From assembly GCA_023548195.1 (NCBI GenBank), contig JAJHZJ010000221.1, positions 1,054,001 to 1,118,000 on the forward strand: a DNA stretch of 64,000 bases. Reading direction: 5' to 3'. The notes under the pieces are model-generated. The model ran no database searches and was not told the DNA's origin. It was given only the letters and a program-made list of their open reading frames with translations. This stretch comes from Bettongia penicillata ogilbyi (Eukaryota; Chordata; Mammalia; Diprotodontia; Potoroidae). The position numbers were made by a program, and so were the translations under genes. Shown piece by piece: positions 53,776 to 64,000 of the stretch (position 1 is its first letter; each line of letters opens with the position of its first letter).

Positions 53776-54749
53776 CATAGCCAGGAAGCACTAGCATTGA
53801 AAATTGTAGTGTACGGATTTAGTTTGGAGATATGTGTTAACTCCCTCATATTTTCTTCTAAAGAACTGTATTAAATTAAGACATAGCCTCAGCACAGTCC
53901 TAGTGACAGAGCAAATTCTGGGCTCAAATGGGAGAAGCTCAAGTTCCCCTGGGCCTGGAGCCATTCTCATTTCTAAAGCAGTTTATAGGTAAGGTACAAA
54001 CTTTACAAAGCTTTGAGAAATGGTAGAGGCATGGGCGGACATTACAGCTGAGTGGGGCTGATGGAATGAGCCAGGGCTCTATGATGAGAGGATGCATGTC
54101 TCTCTGTGTGCCTGTGGGGTTGAGTGCCAGTGTGTGCATAGCCTTCATAAACCTTTCAGAATGCTTTAACACCTTCATCTTCCTCTCAAGCTTTCTGATT
54201 CAGAGTCTGTTTCTTCCTTGTGTTCCTTTCTTTTATGGGGTCCAGGTGTGCTCTCTCAACTTGTCCATTGTATAATGACCCTCCCAAGTGACTGCGGAAC
54301 AACCTTCAGTTCCACCTGACTTACCTACTGACTGAAGGAGACATTTTCTTTTTCTTGTTTGTACATTTCAACAACAAGGATAAATAAAGTAATATTCTCT
54401 GAGACACGTGAATGTGACAACTAAATTTTTTTTGTCCAGAATTAACCAGGGGAAGAGAGCATATCATAAACAAGAAGTTATGTCGTATTATGTTTTCAAG
54501 CTGAAAATCCCTTTTAAATGCCATTGTTTTTCCAGTGGAGCTATATGATTTCAAGGATGGAATATCATGCTTTCAAAATAAGCAGAATTTAATCAACTAA
54601 GGAATGATGACTAATGGAAAGCTATCAACTAACATTTATAGGGTTCTTGCTGTATATATCATATATATCACATATATATGCGATCTGTATCATGTATAAA
54701 TAACTTTATATTGATTACATTCTACATATATATGATTTCATCTGAGCCT
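53776..54749. other. Anonymous sequence
   Basis: No gene or assigned repeat. An AT-rich palindromic patch at 54650-54690 ('tatatatcatatatatcacatatatatg'). Confidence 0.5.
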
Positions 54750-54910
54750 CACATCAATGTGATCAGTGCTATCTTTATTATTCCCATTCTACAGATGAGG
54801 AAACTGAGGCTGACAGATTATGTGACTTGCCCAGGACGACATTGCTATAAGTATCTGAGGAAGGATTTGAATCGGTCTTCCTGATACCAAGCTCAGCACT
54901 CTATACAGGA
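54750..54910 (-). repeat. MIR SINE
   Basis: 'ttattcccattctacagatgaggaaactgaggctgacag', 'gtgacttgcccaggacgac' and 'ttcctgataccaagctcagcactctat'. Confidence 0.85.
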
Positions 54911-55699
54911 TCAAGTAAACTATGTCAGCAACTAATAATGGCTTGTTGATGTAGCAAGGAAATAGAACATACATGGAAATAATTATGAAACTTAGAATGG
55001 GCCTGGAGGGGCCATCTGATTGAATGCAAGCTGAGACAAATGCCATTTCCACAATAGCCAGTAGCAAAGAAGCCTATTGATTTAAGTCAATAGCAAAATA
55101 GAAATCAGAGAAGGTGTACATAGCAGAACATATACCAGACAATATAGAATGAAGGAGCTGTCCCACAGGGGCCAAGATAACTCAGCTCAATCAGGAGAGA
55201 GAGTCCTAGATCTTACCCAAGGGGATGTCCCCTGAAGGCTCTAGTATAGGAAGTTGTGGATAGGAACATGATGGAGACTGCCAGACTTCTCAGAATCCTT
55301 CAGAAACCTGAAGAGGGGTTGGCATCATCCATCTTCTCTCTTGAAGCTGGAAGCCAGAAGCCCCCAAAGTGACTGTAGCACCCTCGATCTTAAAGAGAGC
55401 CGAAGACCTTTCCTCTCTCCCACTCTTGCCCATTTCTCCCTACCTCTCATACAGGCACAGAGTACTGATCTCCACCAACAAGGAGACAGACCCATACCAA
55501 TGCTTCGGAACTGGGGCTATATGGTGAACATTTCAGTCCTAGAAATTAAAGGTCTGGTTCATCAAACAACACTGAGAGTTCCTGTAGAAAGAAGCAGAGC
55601 AATTCCAGGGGCTCCCTCCAAGATCAGACCCTTTGTTGGGTGTCCGCCCCTTCTACTTTTGTAGTGCTCTTACACTTTATAGCACCACATGTACCCTAT
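54911..55699. other. Anonymous sequence with a 107-codon frame
   Basis: A plus-strand frame at 55341-55664 (MKLEARSPQSD...) has no domain I know. The rest shows no feature. It could be unrecognised upstream L2 or LTR sequence. Confidence 0.35.
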
Positions 55700-56090
55700 G
55701 ATTCAGTGACATTGGCCTCCTTGTTTTTCCTTGAATAAAGCTTTCAGCCTGGGTATTGTCTCTGGCTATTGCCCATGCCTGGAAGCCTCTCCTTCCCCAT
55801 CTTCAACTACTGACTTCCCTGCCTTTGAATTCCAACTAAGATCCCATCTTCTACAGGAACTCTCTCCTAATCCTTCTTAAGCCTAGTGCCTTCCCTTTTT
55901 AAATTAATTCCAATTTATCTTGTATATAGCTTATTTGTATATATTTGTTTTCTTGTTCTTTCCCACAGGGGATTGTGAGACTTTCAGAACAGAGACTGCC
56001 TTTTGGCCAATTTTTAGGTATCCTTAGCTCTTAGCACAGTGCCTGGCACTTAGTAAGTGATTAATAAATCTTGATCGATTGATTAATGCT
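55700..56090 (+). repeat. L2 LINE 3' end, long copy
   Basis: 'gattcagtgacattggcctccttg', 'gcccatgcctggaagcctctccttcc', 'cttctacaggaactctctcctaatcc' and 'cttagcacagtgcctggcacttagtaagtgattaataaat'. The best L2 tail in the window. Confidence 0.88.
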
Positions 56091-56904
56091 TCCATGGAGC
56101 CTAGAGAAGATGGCAGCAGCTTTTTCACTGTGTTTTGCTATTTCTTACAATGGTTGCAAAACATTTTCTCATATATTTTGATTTTATGTGTCAAACTTTT
56201 TAAAATACAACATATGACTGTCATTTCTTTTGATTTGGTTTGCTAACAACATGCACATATGTACATATATATGTACATATGTGCATATGTGTATATGCAC
56301 ACTCATACACAAACAAAAGTACTGTAAATTAGATTTTTTTCCCTAAGAGAAAGTTGTTAAAAAACTGACTTTATTTGTTGATATTCTTAGTACTGTCTTC
56401 TATTCTCTTATATTACATTTTTTAGTTTCAAAAGTTTTATTATAACTTAATCCTTTTAAATCTTACTCTGTATTTTTGGACTTCTGGGAGATACTCTGGA
56501 TTGTGGGAATTGCAGACTTCAGTCTTCATGTTCCCTTCATGGGTTTCAAATGCCTTGTTTTGTTGGTGTCCTCTTTAAACTATTAATAGATTCTTATAGA
56601 AGAATCATGTGAATATTACTCAGCATTTGTTCCTATTCCAGTTTAAGTTAATTGCTTATTGTCTATGGGGCGTTCAGAGGGCAGAGTAACAGGATAGTAT
56701 CTTAGTATATTTCTATTTCTTCTCTACTTCTCATTCTGAAATTTGCAAACTTTTCTTCTGGGCCTCTGAGAACTTTCAGATGAACTTCACAGATATTGTT
56801 TACATGACTGTGTTAACCTCACTAAGTTAAGTGACAAGCAGCCCTCGAAAGACTTCTCAGAAGCAACTGATCTTTCTTCTATTTATAGTCAGGCTATGCT
56901 CCAG
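56091..56904. other. Anonymous AT-rich sequence
   Basis: A palindromic 'catatgtacatatatatgtacatatg' block at 56257-56288; otherwise nothing recognised. Confidence 0.5.
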
Positions 56905-57150
56905 CAGGAAAGGGAACCAGCATTTATTAAGCACTTACTATATGTCTAGCACTGTGCTATGCATTTTGCAAATTCTATCTCATTGGATCTTCATAACAAC
57001 ATCAAATACAGGTGCTATTATTATCCCCATTTTATAGTTGAGGAATCTGAGGCAGGCTGAGGTTATGTGACTTGCTCAGTAAGTATTTAAGGCCATGTTT
57101 GAACTAATGTCTGACTCCAAGCCCAGTGCTTGGAGCCACCTAGATGTCAC
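56905..57150 (-). repeat. MIR SINE
   Basis: 'catttattaagcacttactatatgtctagcactgtgctatg', 'tattatccccattttatagttgaggaatctgaggc' and 'tatgtgacttgctcag'. Confidence 0.85.
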
Positions 57151-57424
57151 TCCCAGAAGTTTATTCTCATCTGATAGCAAATATTTTTTGACAAAGGTAT
57201 CACATTAAAGTTTAATAGAAAGGAAACATTAGCTTTGCAAAATTGTTTTTCGTGTAAACAAATGGAAACATAAGGCTACTTCCTTATATCTTAAGATGTA
57301 TTATATCATGTCGTGGCTTTTTAAAAAAAGAAAAGGAAGGGAAGGGAAAAAAGAAATGTAGAATTGACAAGACTTGAGGGTCTAATTAGATAGGAACCTC
57401 TGTAACAGAAATGTGGTAGTATAG

Positions 57425-57500
57425 TAGTCAGTCAGTCAGTATTTATTAAGTACCTGCTATATTTGAAATGCTGTTGTGCTAAGCCTGGGGCAAGGGGCTG
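57425..57500 (+). repeat. Family A head
   Basis: 'cagtcagtcagtatttattaagtacctgctat'. Confidence 0.6.
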
Positions 57501-59112
57501 TGATCATTCATAGACTTTAGACTAAGTACAAAAAGTCCAGATCAATTTAGATACCCTTGAAAGTCAATGCATGAACTTCAGTGACCTTGTACAGAAAGTC
57601 CCACCAGAATGCTTAAGGTAACTTGGTCACATTCTGTGGGGTTCTGTATATAATAGCAGACCAATTCAGGATGCAAGAATTCAAACCAGATTAGTGGTGG
57701 AAACCTATGGCCAAGCCTCTGAGAAGGAATTGTTTGGAGGAGAGCATTTGTTGTCAGCCTCAGTCTACCTCATCTCTCCATGTTCACCACCGAAGGGCTT
57801 TTGTGAATTTTGGAGAGCTAGAAGATTTTGGACACTCATGCTAGATGCCCCCCTGGAACATCCGATGGCAGCATCGACATCAGACGAGAACAGCTTGTGA
57901 TGACGAAGTGCCTCTGCCTTAATCTTCAAGGCTCTAAAACAGGAGGTTTGAACTGGGAGTCCATAGGAAGGTTTCAGAGGGTCTGTGAATTGAAAGGGAA
58001 AAAATTACATCTGTATTTTCACTAACCTTTAACTGAAATTTATCATTCCCTTTAATTATGAATTCAGGAAATAAACATAATTTTGAGAAGGAATCCGAGC
58101 TTTACCAGACTGTCAAAGGGGTACATGAGATATATAATAATTAAGAAGCCTGTTTTACAAGAAACCTAAAAGAAAATCTACCCAATTCCTAAGGGGAACA
58201 CCTTATAAAGCACTTTCAGAAGTTGTGAGTTACCTTTTGCCTCCTGTGTGCCTTGTGGGCACTCAAAGTTTGAGGCCACTTTTCCCTGGATTCTTCAATT
58301 CTGGTGGAGAGAATGTCACAGACTTTGTGTGTGGAGTGGTGTTTTGTACAAACTATACTACTAATGTCAGTACTATAGTAGTATAAATAGTAAATATTAT
58401 ACAGTATAAATACAATATAAATAGTAAAAAGATCAAATTGACTGACATTGAAATCAACTAATAATGACTGGGGAAAACATCTGTGGGAGCTTCTGAACTC
58501 AAATATATGAATATATAACTCTTCTAATCTCTCAGGGTTAGTCCCAGAGGTCTGAGAACACAAAGTAGCCATGTTCTGGGGGACCTGGTCTCCCAATTCA
58601 AGTGAGGATTTGTAATTCCCAAGCTACATCAGAAAAAAGAAAACGGTAGATGATTTATGTAATAGGAGCAAATAGGTAACAGTTGGACAGACCTTTAGGA
58701 AGCAGGCAAGGAAGAATTTTTATGATTACATTGCAAGAAAAAAGTTGGTGACCCTGGGTTGGAGGTGTGACTTGCCTCTCCTTGCATGTGCCCTGGTCAT
58801 GTGAATTTCCTACATGTGTACTTCTTCATGTGTGCACTCTAGCTACTCATTTTTTTCTGAGTATCTAAGTATGTTCATGCTTTGCACTAATGTTGTGCAT
58901 ATTTGTGAGAAATTGTACAATAGGTTTATAGGGAAGATATTTATCGCTACTTCTCTTGAAATGCAATTTCATTACATCCCTTTGCTTTGAACTATTTGTA
59001 TTCTCTGTCTGTCTAGGAAAAAGTAAAATCATTGGTAGGGGTCACGTTCTATGACTTTGAATGGATATGCACCAACAGGATATTGTGAACCTCAGGTTGC
59101 CTTATGTGCAAG
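57501..59112. other. Anonymous sequence
   Basis: No gene or named repeat. Short frames only, the longest a minus-strand 126-codon frame at 58216-58596 with a Tyr/Ile-rich, AT-driven middle. Confidence 0.5.

Positions 59113-59114
<2 letters not shown>

Positions 59115-59157
<43 letters not shown>
59115..59157 (+). repeat. (GT)n microsatellite
   Basis: About 40 bp of GT with one GC interruption near the end. Confidence 0.97.
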
Positions 59158-59574
59158 CTATATACACAGAAGCTTAATTAAATATTCTATAGAATAAGCA
59201 GTGGGATGGCTTGCAATCCACTTCATTGGAGGGAATACCTCTATCAGTGAGATTGTGAATCTATCCACCTATGAGATGAAAGCATGGAATCTCTGGGAAT
59301 TTAGGAGATGCCTTATCAACCTACCTATACCAGTTAGGTGATGACTCATTTGGTTGTAAAAATTTAATCACTAAACCCTGATACAGAAAGTAATGGCATA
59401 TTGACCAAAGAGTACTGTCATAAAAACTAGGAATCTGAGAGTTGGAAGCAATCAGAGTTCATCTAGTTTAACCTGAAGTAGTATGAGTAGTAGTTTTACC
59501 TGAAGTAGTATGAGTTTATTCTACAATATAAGGGATCATCCAGAATTTTTCTGAATGCCTTCTGCAATAAGAAG

Positions 59575-59594
59575 GCCTACTACTACCATTACTG

Positions 59595-59634
<40 letters not shown>

Positions 59635-59770
59635 CACTACTGCTACTACTACTACTACTACTACCACTACTGCTACTACTACTGCTACTACTACTACTAC
59701 TGCTACTACTACTGCTACTACTACTACTACTGCTACTACTAGTGCTACTACTACTGCTACTACTACTACC
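59575..59770. repeat. (TAC/CTA)n trinucleotide tract, about 195 bp
   Basis: Interrupted 'tac' units with regular 'tgc' and 'cca' variants. It abuts the tail end of a reverse MIR. The six frames read as poly-Ser, poly-Val or poly-Thr and are not genes. Confidence 0.97.
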
Positions 59771-59975
59771 AATATTTATATAACACTTTGCCTGTGTCAG
59801 GCACTGTGCTGTCTTTTTCAGTGATCTCATTTGATCCTAGGAGATAGGTGTTATGATTATCTTCATTTTAGAGATGAGGAAACTGAACAGAGATTAAGTG
59901 ATTTGCCCAGAGTCACACAACTAGTAAGTGTCTGAGGTCATATTGGAACTGAGGTCTTCCTGCACTCTACTGACT
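59771..59975 (-). repeat. MIR SINE
   Basis: 'ttgcctgtgtcaggcactgtgctg', 'cattttagagatgaggaaactg', 'gatttgcccagagtcacacaactagtaagtgtctgagg'. Confidence 0.88.
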
Positions 59976-60599
59976 GAGGTGCCAGGCATTTCCACTTATT
60001 AGGGAGTACTTCGTTTACACAGAACTGAAGTCGGCTTCCCTGTTACTTTGCTGTACTGGTTTGGTTGGATTCTTTTGCGTCAGTATGGTTGGTACCCTTT
60101 TATCTCTCATTTCAGTAGCAAAAAAAAATGGTAGAGGGCCAGATAAGGGAGACAGAAAAGCCTTGGCTGCCTCAGTGAATCAACATCTAGGAGTGCTTTT
60201 GTGACTTTGTGGCTCTGTGGGCAATAGCTTCACCACATTTTCTTCTGGATTTTTCAGATGGCTTTCTCATTCATTGCAACATTGGTTACAATCAATTTAA
60301 GCAATTTCTACAATCCTCCTAATCCCTGTAAATATTTTTGTTTTTGTAATGGGCTGTTTGCTGCTAGGCTGGGTTGTCCCAAAGCTTCAGAGGTCATCTA
60401 TGTTTTCCCTCTGCAGATCTTACAATAAGGAGGCTCTCTCAGAACACTTTCTGTGACCACTGTCCTTCTGCTCAGCGTTCTGGAGATAGCTGGTAGGGGA
60501 TCAACATCCAAAGATAACAGTTTCCTATAGTTCAATGAACTGTAACTACTTCAGTGGGAAAGTTATAGGCTTAGAATGGCAGAGTCATTATGTCCACAG
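59976..60599. other. Anonymous sequence
   Basis: No feature recognised. Confidence 0.5.
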
Positions 60600-60715
60600 T
60601 CATATGTAATATATATCATATAATATTGCATATTATATAATGTGAGATATATTGTATAATATACAATCATTATATATGATACATTGTATAATATTATAAA
60701 TGCATATATAATAGT
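60600..60715. repeat. AT-rich, partly palindromic tract
   Basis: Repeated 'atataatattgcatattata', 'gtataatatacaat' and 'tatatatgatacattgtataat' words that can pair with each other. Confidence 0.85.
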
Positions 60716-60784
60716 AACTAATAGTATTGAGAATTCCCAAGCGAAGAAAAACTCCATACTGATGCAGGCCACCTCCTCTGTGAG

Positions 60785-60905
60785 TTAGAGAGTTTCTTAG
60801 AGCACAAATAGCTTGTTCAGGGTCATACAGCCAAGACATCAGAGGCAGGAATTGAACCCAGTTCTCTTTGGCTTGGAGAAGGCTACATCTCTACTATACT
60901 ATGCT
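60785..60905 (-). repeat. SINE fragment
   Basis: 'gcttgttcagggtcatacagccaagacatcagaggcaggaattgaacccag'. Confidence 0.75.
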
Positions 60906-60907
60906 GT

Positions 60908-61012
60908 CCCCCTTCTTTCTCTCTCCCTTTCTCTTTCCCTCTCTCCCTATCCTTCCCTTTCTCCCCTCCCTCCCTCCCTTCTCTCTCTCTCTCTCTCTCC
61001 TTCCCCCCCTCT
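60908..61012. repeat. Pyrimidine-rich (CT/CCT)n tract
   Basis: About 100 bp of C and T, including a (CT)9-like run at about 60981-60999. Confidence 0.95.
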
Positions 61013-62329
61013 GTATGTATACACATACATAAAATATATACATGTATTGTATATATGATCTAAATGGGGAGAGATACTCTGTTGCATTTGCGATTTCATA
61101 TTGCAGGTTCTCTTTTCAGCAGAGTAGATCACAACCCAACCAAACCTTCTCATCCTACACCACTCTTGTCCATAACTTTCCATAATTCCTCCACAGGCAG
61201 ATTCCTTCACCCAATCTGCTTTCTCTAGATCATATGTCATTGCTGTAGAGAGTAAGGGCTGTCCATTGATCATCCATAATTTTCATTGCAGTATTGGCTT
61301 ACTTCCCTCATGTATCTCTCTTAAGATATCCTTTACACTACTTCTCCTGGGCCATTTCTCATTGGTTGCATGTTATAATACTCCAACCATATGTCTCTCA
61401 GTTTACTTTGAGGCAACCCTAATTCTTCAGAGACCATGACTATGACTTCATGACTTGTAACTATGTATGATCACCAGAAGAATACTGATGTTTAAAAAAT
61501 GTCCCTTTGTTTTGAAGGGAAGCTTAAGGATCAATGAAAGCACTATGTAATTTCCCAAAGTCAATTCAACCTATTCTTCTATTTTGTTCTAGCCTCAGTT
61601 TACTGGTCATTCTTAGTGACCGTCCAAGAAATATATGTTGATGACCTAATTTTATGTTATTGAGCATCTAACTCCATACTATGGTCTGGATTACAGAAAT
61701 CCTTTTATCAATTTGCCTGGTGGTTATCCTGCCTGCAGGGTGATTGCCCAACTCCAACTGCCCAACTGGTTTTCTATCTTCCCTGACCTTGTTCTTATTA
61801 CAGGCTTTGGGACTATTGTAGAGAAGAATTAAATTCCACTGTGCTATCAGTACCTACCTTACCTACTCTAATTAGAACAATTATGCTTGGAAACATCTTC
61901 CCAGACACTACACTGCTATTTCTTGAACATGACTCAATAGATAAAAATGATGGAATGGGGAAGATATTGGGGAGATTCATATCCTTCCTACGTCAAACTA
62001 CTTTTCTAGTAACATAGTAGATGTATATAGCAAAATCCTGCCATAACAAAGTTAGATAATGAGGTGGGATTTAATCTTTTCCCCAGTTTTATAAGAAGGA
62101 TCCAAAGTAATCCCTTCCTGGGATTAAGTAACACATCAATGCTTTCAGGGACTGCATAGAGTCAGCCAGTTATTGTCAAGCTAGGTCAAACTCCATGACT
62201 CACTCAATGTAATTTTGTTACTAGCAGAGGCCATGAGGGACATGTCATAGAAGACATGGTTCTTCTTTCCTGTTGTTAACCTTGAAGATTAGAGATGTTT
62301 CAACTTCTCTTGGGAAAGACAGATGGGCA
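61013..62329. other. Anonymous sequence
   Basis: No gene or named repeat recognised over 1.3 kb. Confidence 0.5.
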
Positions 62330-62590
62330 TCATTTATTGTTTCTCAGTCATTTCAGGTGTGTCTGACTCTTTATATTTGGGGTTTTCTTGTAAAGATACT
62401 GGAATGGTCTGCCATTTCCTTTTCCAGCTCATTTTACAGATGAGGAAACTGAGACAAACAGGGTTAAGTGACCTGCCCAGGGTCACATAGCTAGTAAATG
62501 TCTGAGGTCAGAGTTGAAATCAGGAAGATGAGACAGTCTTCTTGACTCCAAGCCCAGTACTCTATCCACTGTGCCTCTGAGCTAGGTACA
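62330..62590 (-). repeat. MAR1-like SINE, complete
   Basis: 'tgtttctcagtcatttcaggtgtgtctgactctttatatttgggg', 'cattttacagatgaggaaactgagac', 'gacctgcccagggtcacatagctagtaaatg' and 'actctatccactgtgcctctgagc'. Confidence 0.9.
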
Positions 62591-63301
62591 TTGCAGCTTT
62601 TTTTAGGAGCAAGGGATGACTCCATCATTCATAGATGATTCCAAACCTTTTCCTTCTAGTACCATATCTTAGGACAGAGAGTACCCTGAAAAAAAAGTAT
62701 TTCCTCTCATTATCCTAAAGAAAATAAGTCAAGAAAATGAGCACTGTCCATCACAGGGCCCTGGCCTCAGATACCAAGCAGTGAGCCTGGGCTGGTGCAG
62801 GTATACCAGTTCTTATCTAGACCCTGAGAAGCAGGAAAGAGCAATGCTAGATGGGAGGTTTTGTCATTGTAATCCTTAGTGAAGGGGACTCCTCTCTGAT
62901 CATTTCTATCCCTGCCTCCTCTGACCTGCTTGCAGCCTAGATTTACTGACTAGACAGGGTTCTTCTCCTTGGGTGGGGAACAGGTATAGATTTTATAATC
63001 ACCTGCTGTTGGTCCTGACACTTGGGCTCAGAGAGGTGGCATTTTTCCTTTATCTTTCCATGGCCCAGGCCTCTAAGTTACTTCCTAAAGTTCCTATGCT
63101 TTCCCACTCACCTTCCTCCTTCTTCCAAGGTGCAGCAAGAGTGCAGTGGGTTTTACAGGAAAAAGATTTTGGATAATTTGAATATTTGATGTTGGTTGCC
63201 AACCTCCTAAGTTTCTGTTCTAATAAGTTTCTGTTCTAATGTTAGAATGATGAAGGCCTTGGGTTTATCCATTCCCCAATTTCAAATGAACTAAATCATG
63301 G
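62591..63301. other. Anonymous sequence
   Basis: No gene or named repeat. A 19-bp direct repeat 'taagtttctgttctaat' occurs twice at about 63208-63241. Confidence 0.5.
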
Positions 63302-63640
63302 ACTCAGACATTCAGAAGACACTTACTAAGCATATACTATATTCTAGGCACTGTGCTAAGCATGAGGGATACAAAGAAAGGCGGGATAATCCCTATTCTT
63401 AAGGGACTCACAATCCAGTGGGAGAGACAGCATGCAAAAAGCTATGTACAAACAAGATATATACAAGAAAAATTAAATATAATCAAAAGAAAGAAGGCAC
63501 CCGAATTAAGGGGGTTTGAGAATGTCTTCTTAAAGAGAATGGGACGTCAGCTGGGACTTGATGGAAGCTTAGGAAGCCAAGAGATAGAGATGAGGATGGA
63601 GAGAATTCCCGGCATGGGGGATGACCAAAAATGAATGTAA
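63302..63640 (+). repeat. Family A repeat, long copy
   Basis: 'attctaggcactgtgctaagcatgagggatacaaagaaagg', 'aagggactcacaatccagtgg', 'acaaacaagatatatacaag', 'cagctgggacttgatggaagc' and 'gagagaattcccggcatgg'. Confidence 0.8.
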
Positions 63641-64000
63641 GTGGAATGATATCTCAAAAGAAAAGGCAAAGGCAGCTCTCGTAAGGGAGTTTTCTCATGG
63701 TGGACTACTTCTGAGATCAATGGGGAATTTTCTTTTCTATAAATGTTTAATTGATAAATTTTGTTTTTTACATTAGGGTTATTTTTCAGTGACTTTCCTA
63801 CGTCAGTATCATGCCCCCAGTAGAATCTTCCCTTATAACAAAGAGATAGTTAAAATGAACCAACCCATTGACTGTGTCATAAATGTACGCTTCATTCTCT
63901 AGCAAGAGGAAGGAAGCATACTTCACCATTAGTCTGTCCTGTGAAGCAGAACTAGTCACTGCATTCTGTAACCCACCCATGTGTTTATGTTACTGTGGTC
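63641..64000. other. Anonymous sequence at the window end
   Basis: No feature recognised. Confidence 0.5.

Noticed and set aside
59516..59830. A poly-serine, poly-valine or poly-threonine protein
   Set aside because: It is a translation of the TAC trinucleotide tract and occurs in several frames and both strands.

Overview
The window looks like marsupial (metatherian) nuclear DNA. Three signs point that way: abundant tRNA-derived CORE/MIR-type SINEs, including a form with an RTE/Bov-B-like tail (as in marsupial MAR1); many L2 3' ends; and L1 plus 'half-L1' (HAL1) retrotransposons with long gaps between ORF1 and the 3' end. This is inferred from repeat content; no species-diagnostic gene is present. 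I found no intact protein-coding gene, no functional RNA gene and no CRISPR. The window is intergenic or deep-intronic DNA built from layered transposon insertions, dead retrocopies and microsatellites. Almost all open reading frames fall in repeats or are short chance frames.

Layout. 1-10 kb: old SINEs, L2 3' ends, a recurring long ancient repeat (called family A here) and a non-autonomous hAT element (7842-8366). 10.1-13.4 kb: an old L1 with 5' end, decayed ORF1, a spacer and a gutted ORF2. 13.8-16.6 kb: HAL1 copy a with 14-bp target-site duplications (TSDs). 16.6-25 kb: a decayed antisense ELP2 (Elongator subunit 2) retrocopy, itself interrupted by a TXNL1 retrocopy (12-bp TSD), by HAL1 copy b carrying about 2 kb of extra 3' sequence (14-bp TSD), and by an unidentified ~650-bp insertion. 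27-32 kb: L1 tails with 5' inversions, one of them split by HAL1 copy c (14-bp TSD). 34.8-36.2 kb: an L1 with an internal ORF2 deletion. 40.4-42.1 kb: a Tigger-like MITE and a 5'-truncated L1. 45.2-48.2 kb: HAL1 copy d (12-bp TSD), the best preserved, with a CpG-rich 5'UTR and ORF1 one base away from open. 48-64 kb: SINEs, L2, a 7SL RNA pseudogene (51310-51457), trinucleotide and dinucleotide tracts, and anonymous sequence.

Biology. Nothing here works as a pathway; the interest is in retrotransposon natural history. The HAL1 copies keep a 5'UTR and an ORF1 (coiled-coil RNA-binding protein) and then go straight to a 3' region that resembles the ORF1-ORF2 spacer of the L1 at 10-13 kb. This suggests HAL1 arose by ending L1 transcripts before ORF2. 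Their transposition, and that of the ELP2, TXNL1 and 7SL copies, would need ORF2 protein supplied by full-length L1s elsewhere. The nested TSDs give a partial relative chronology.
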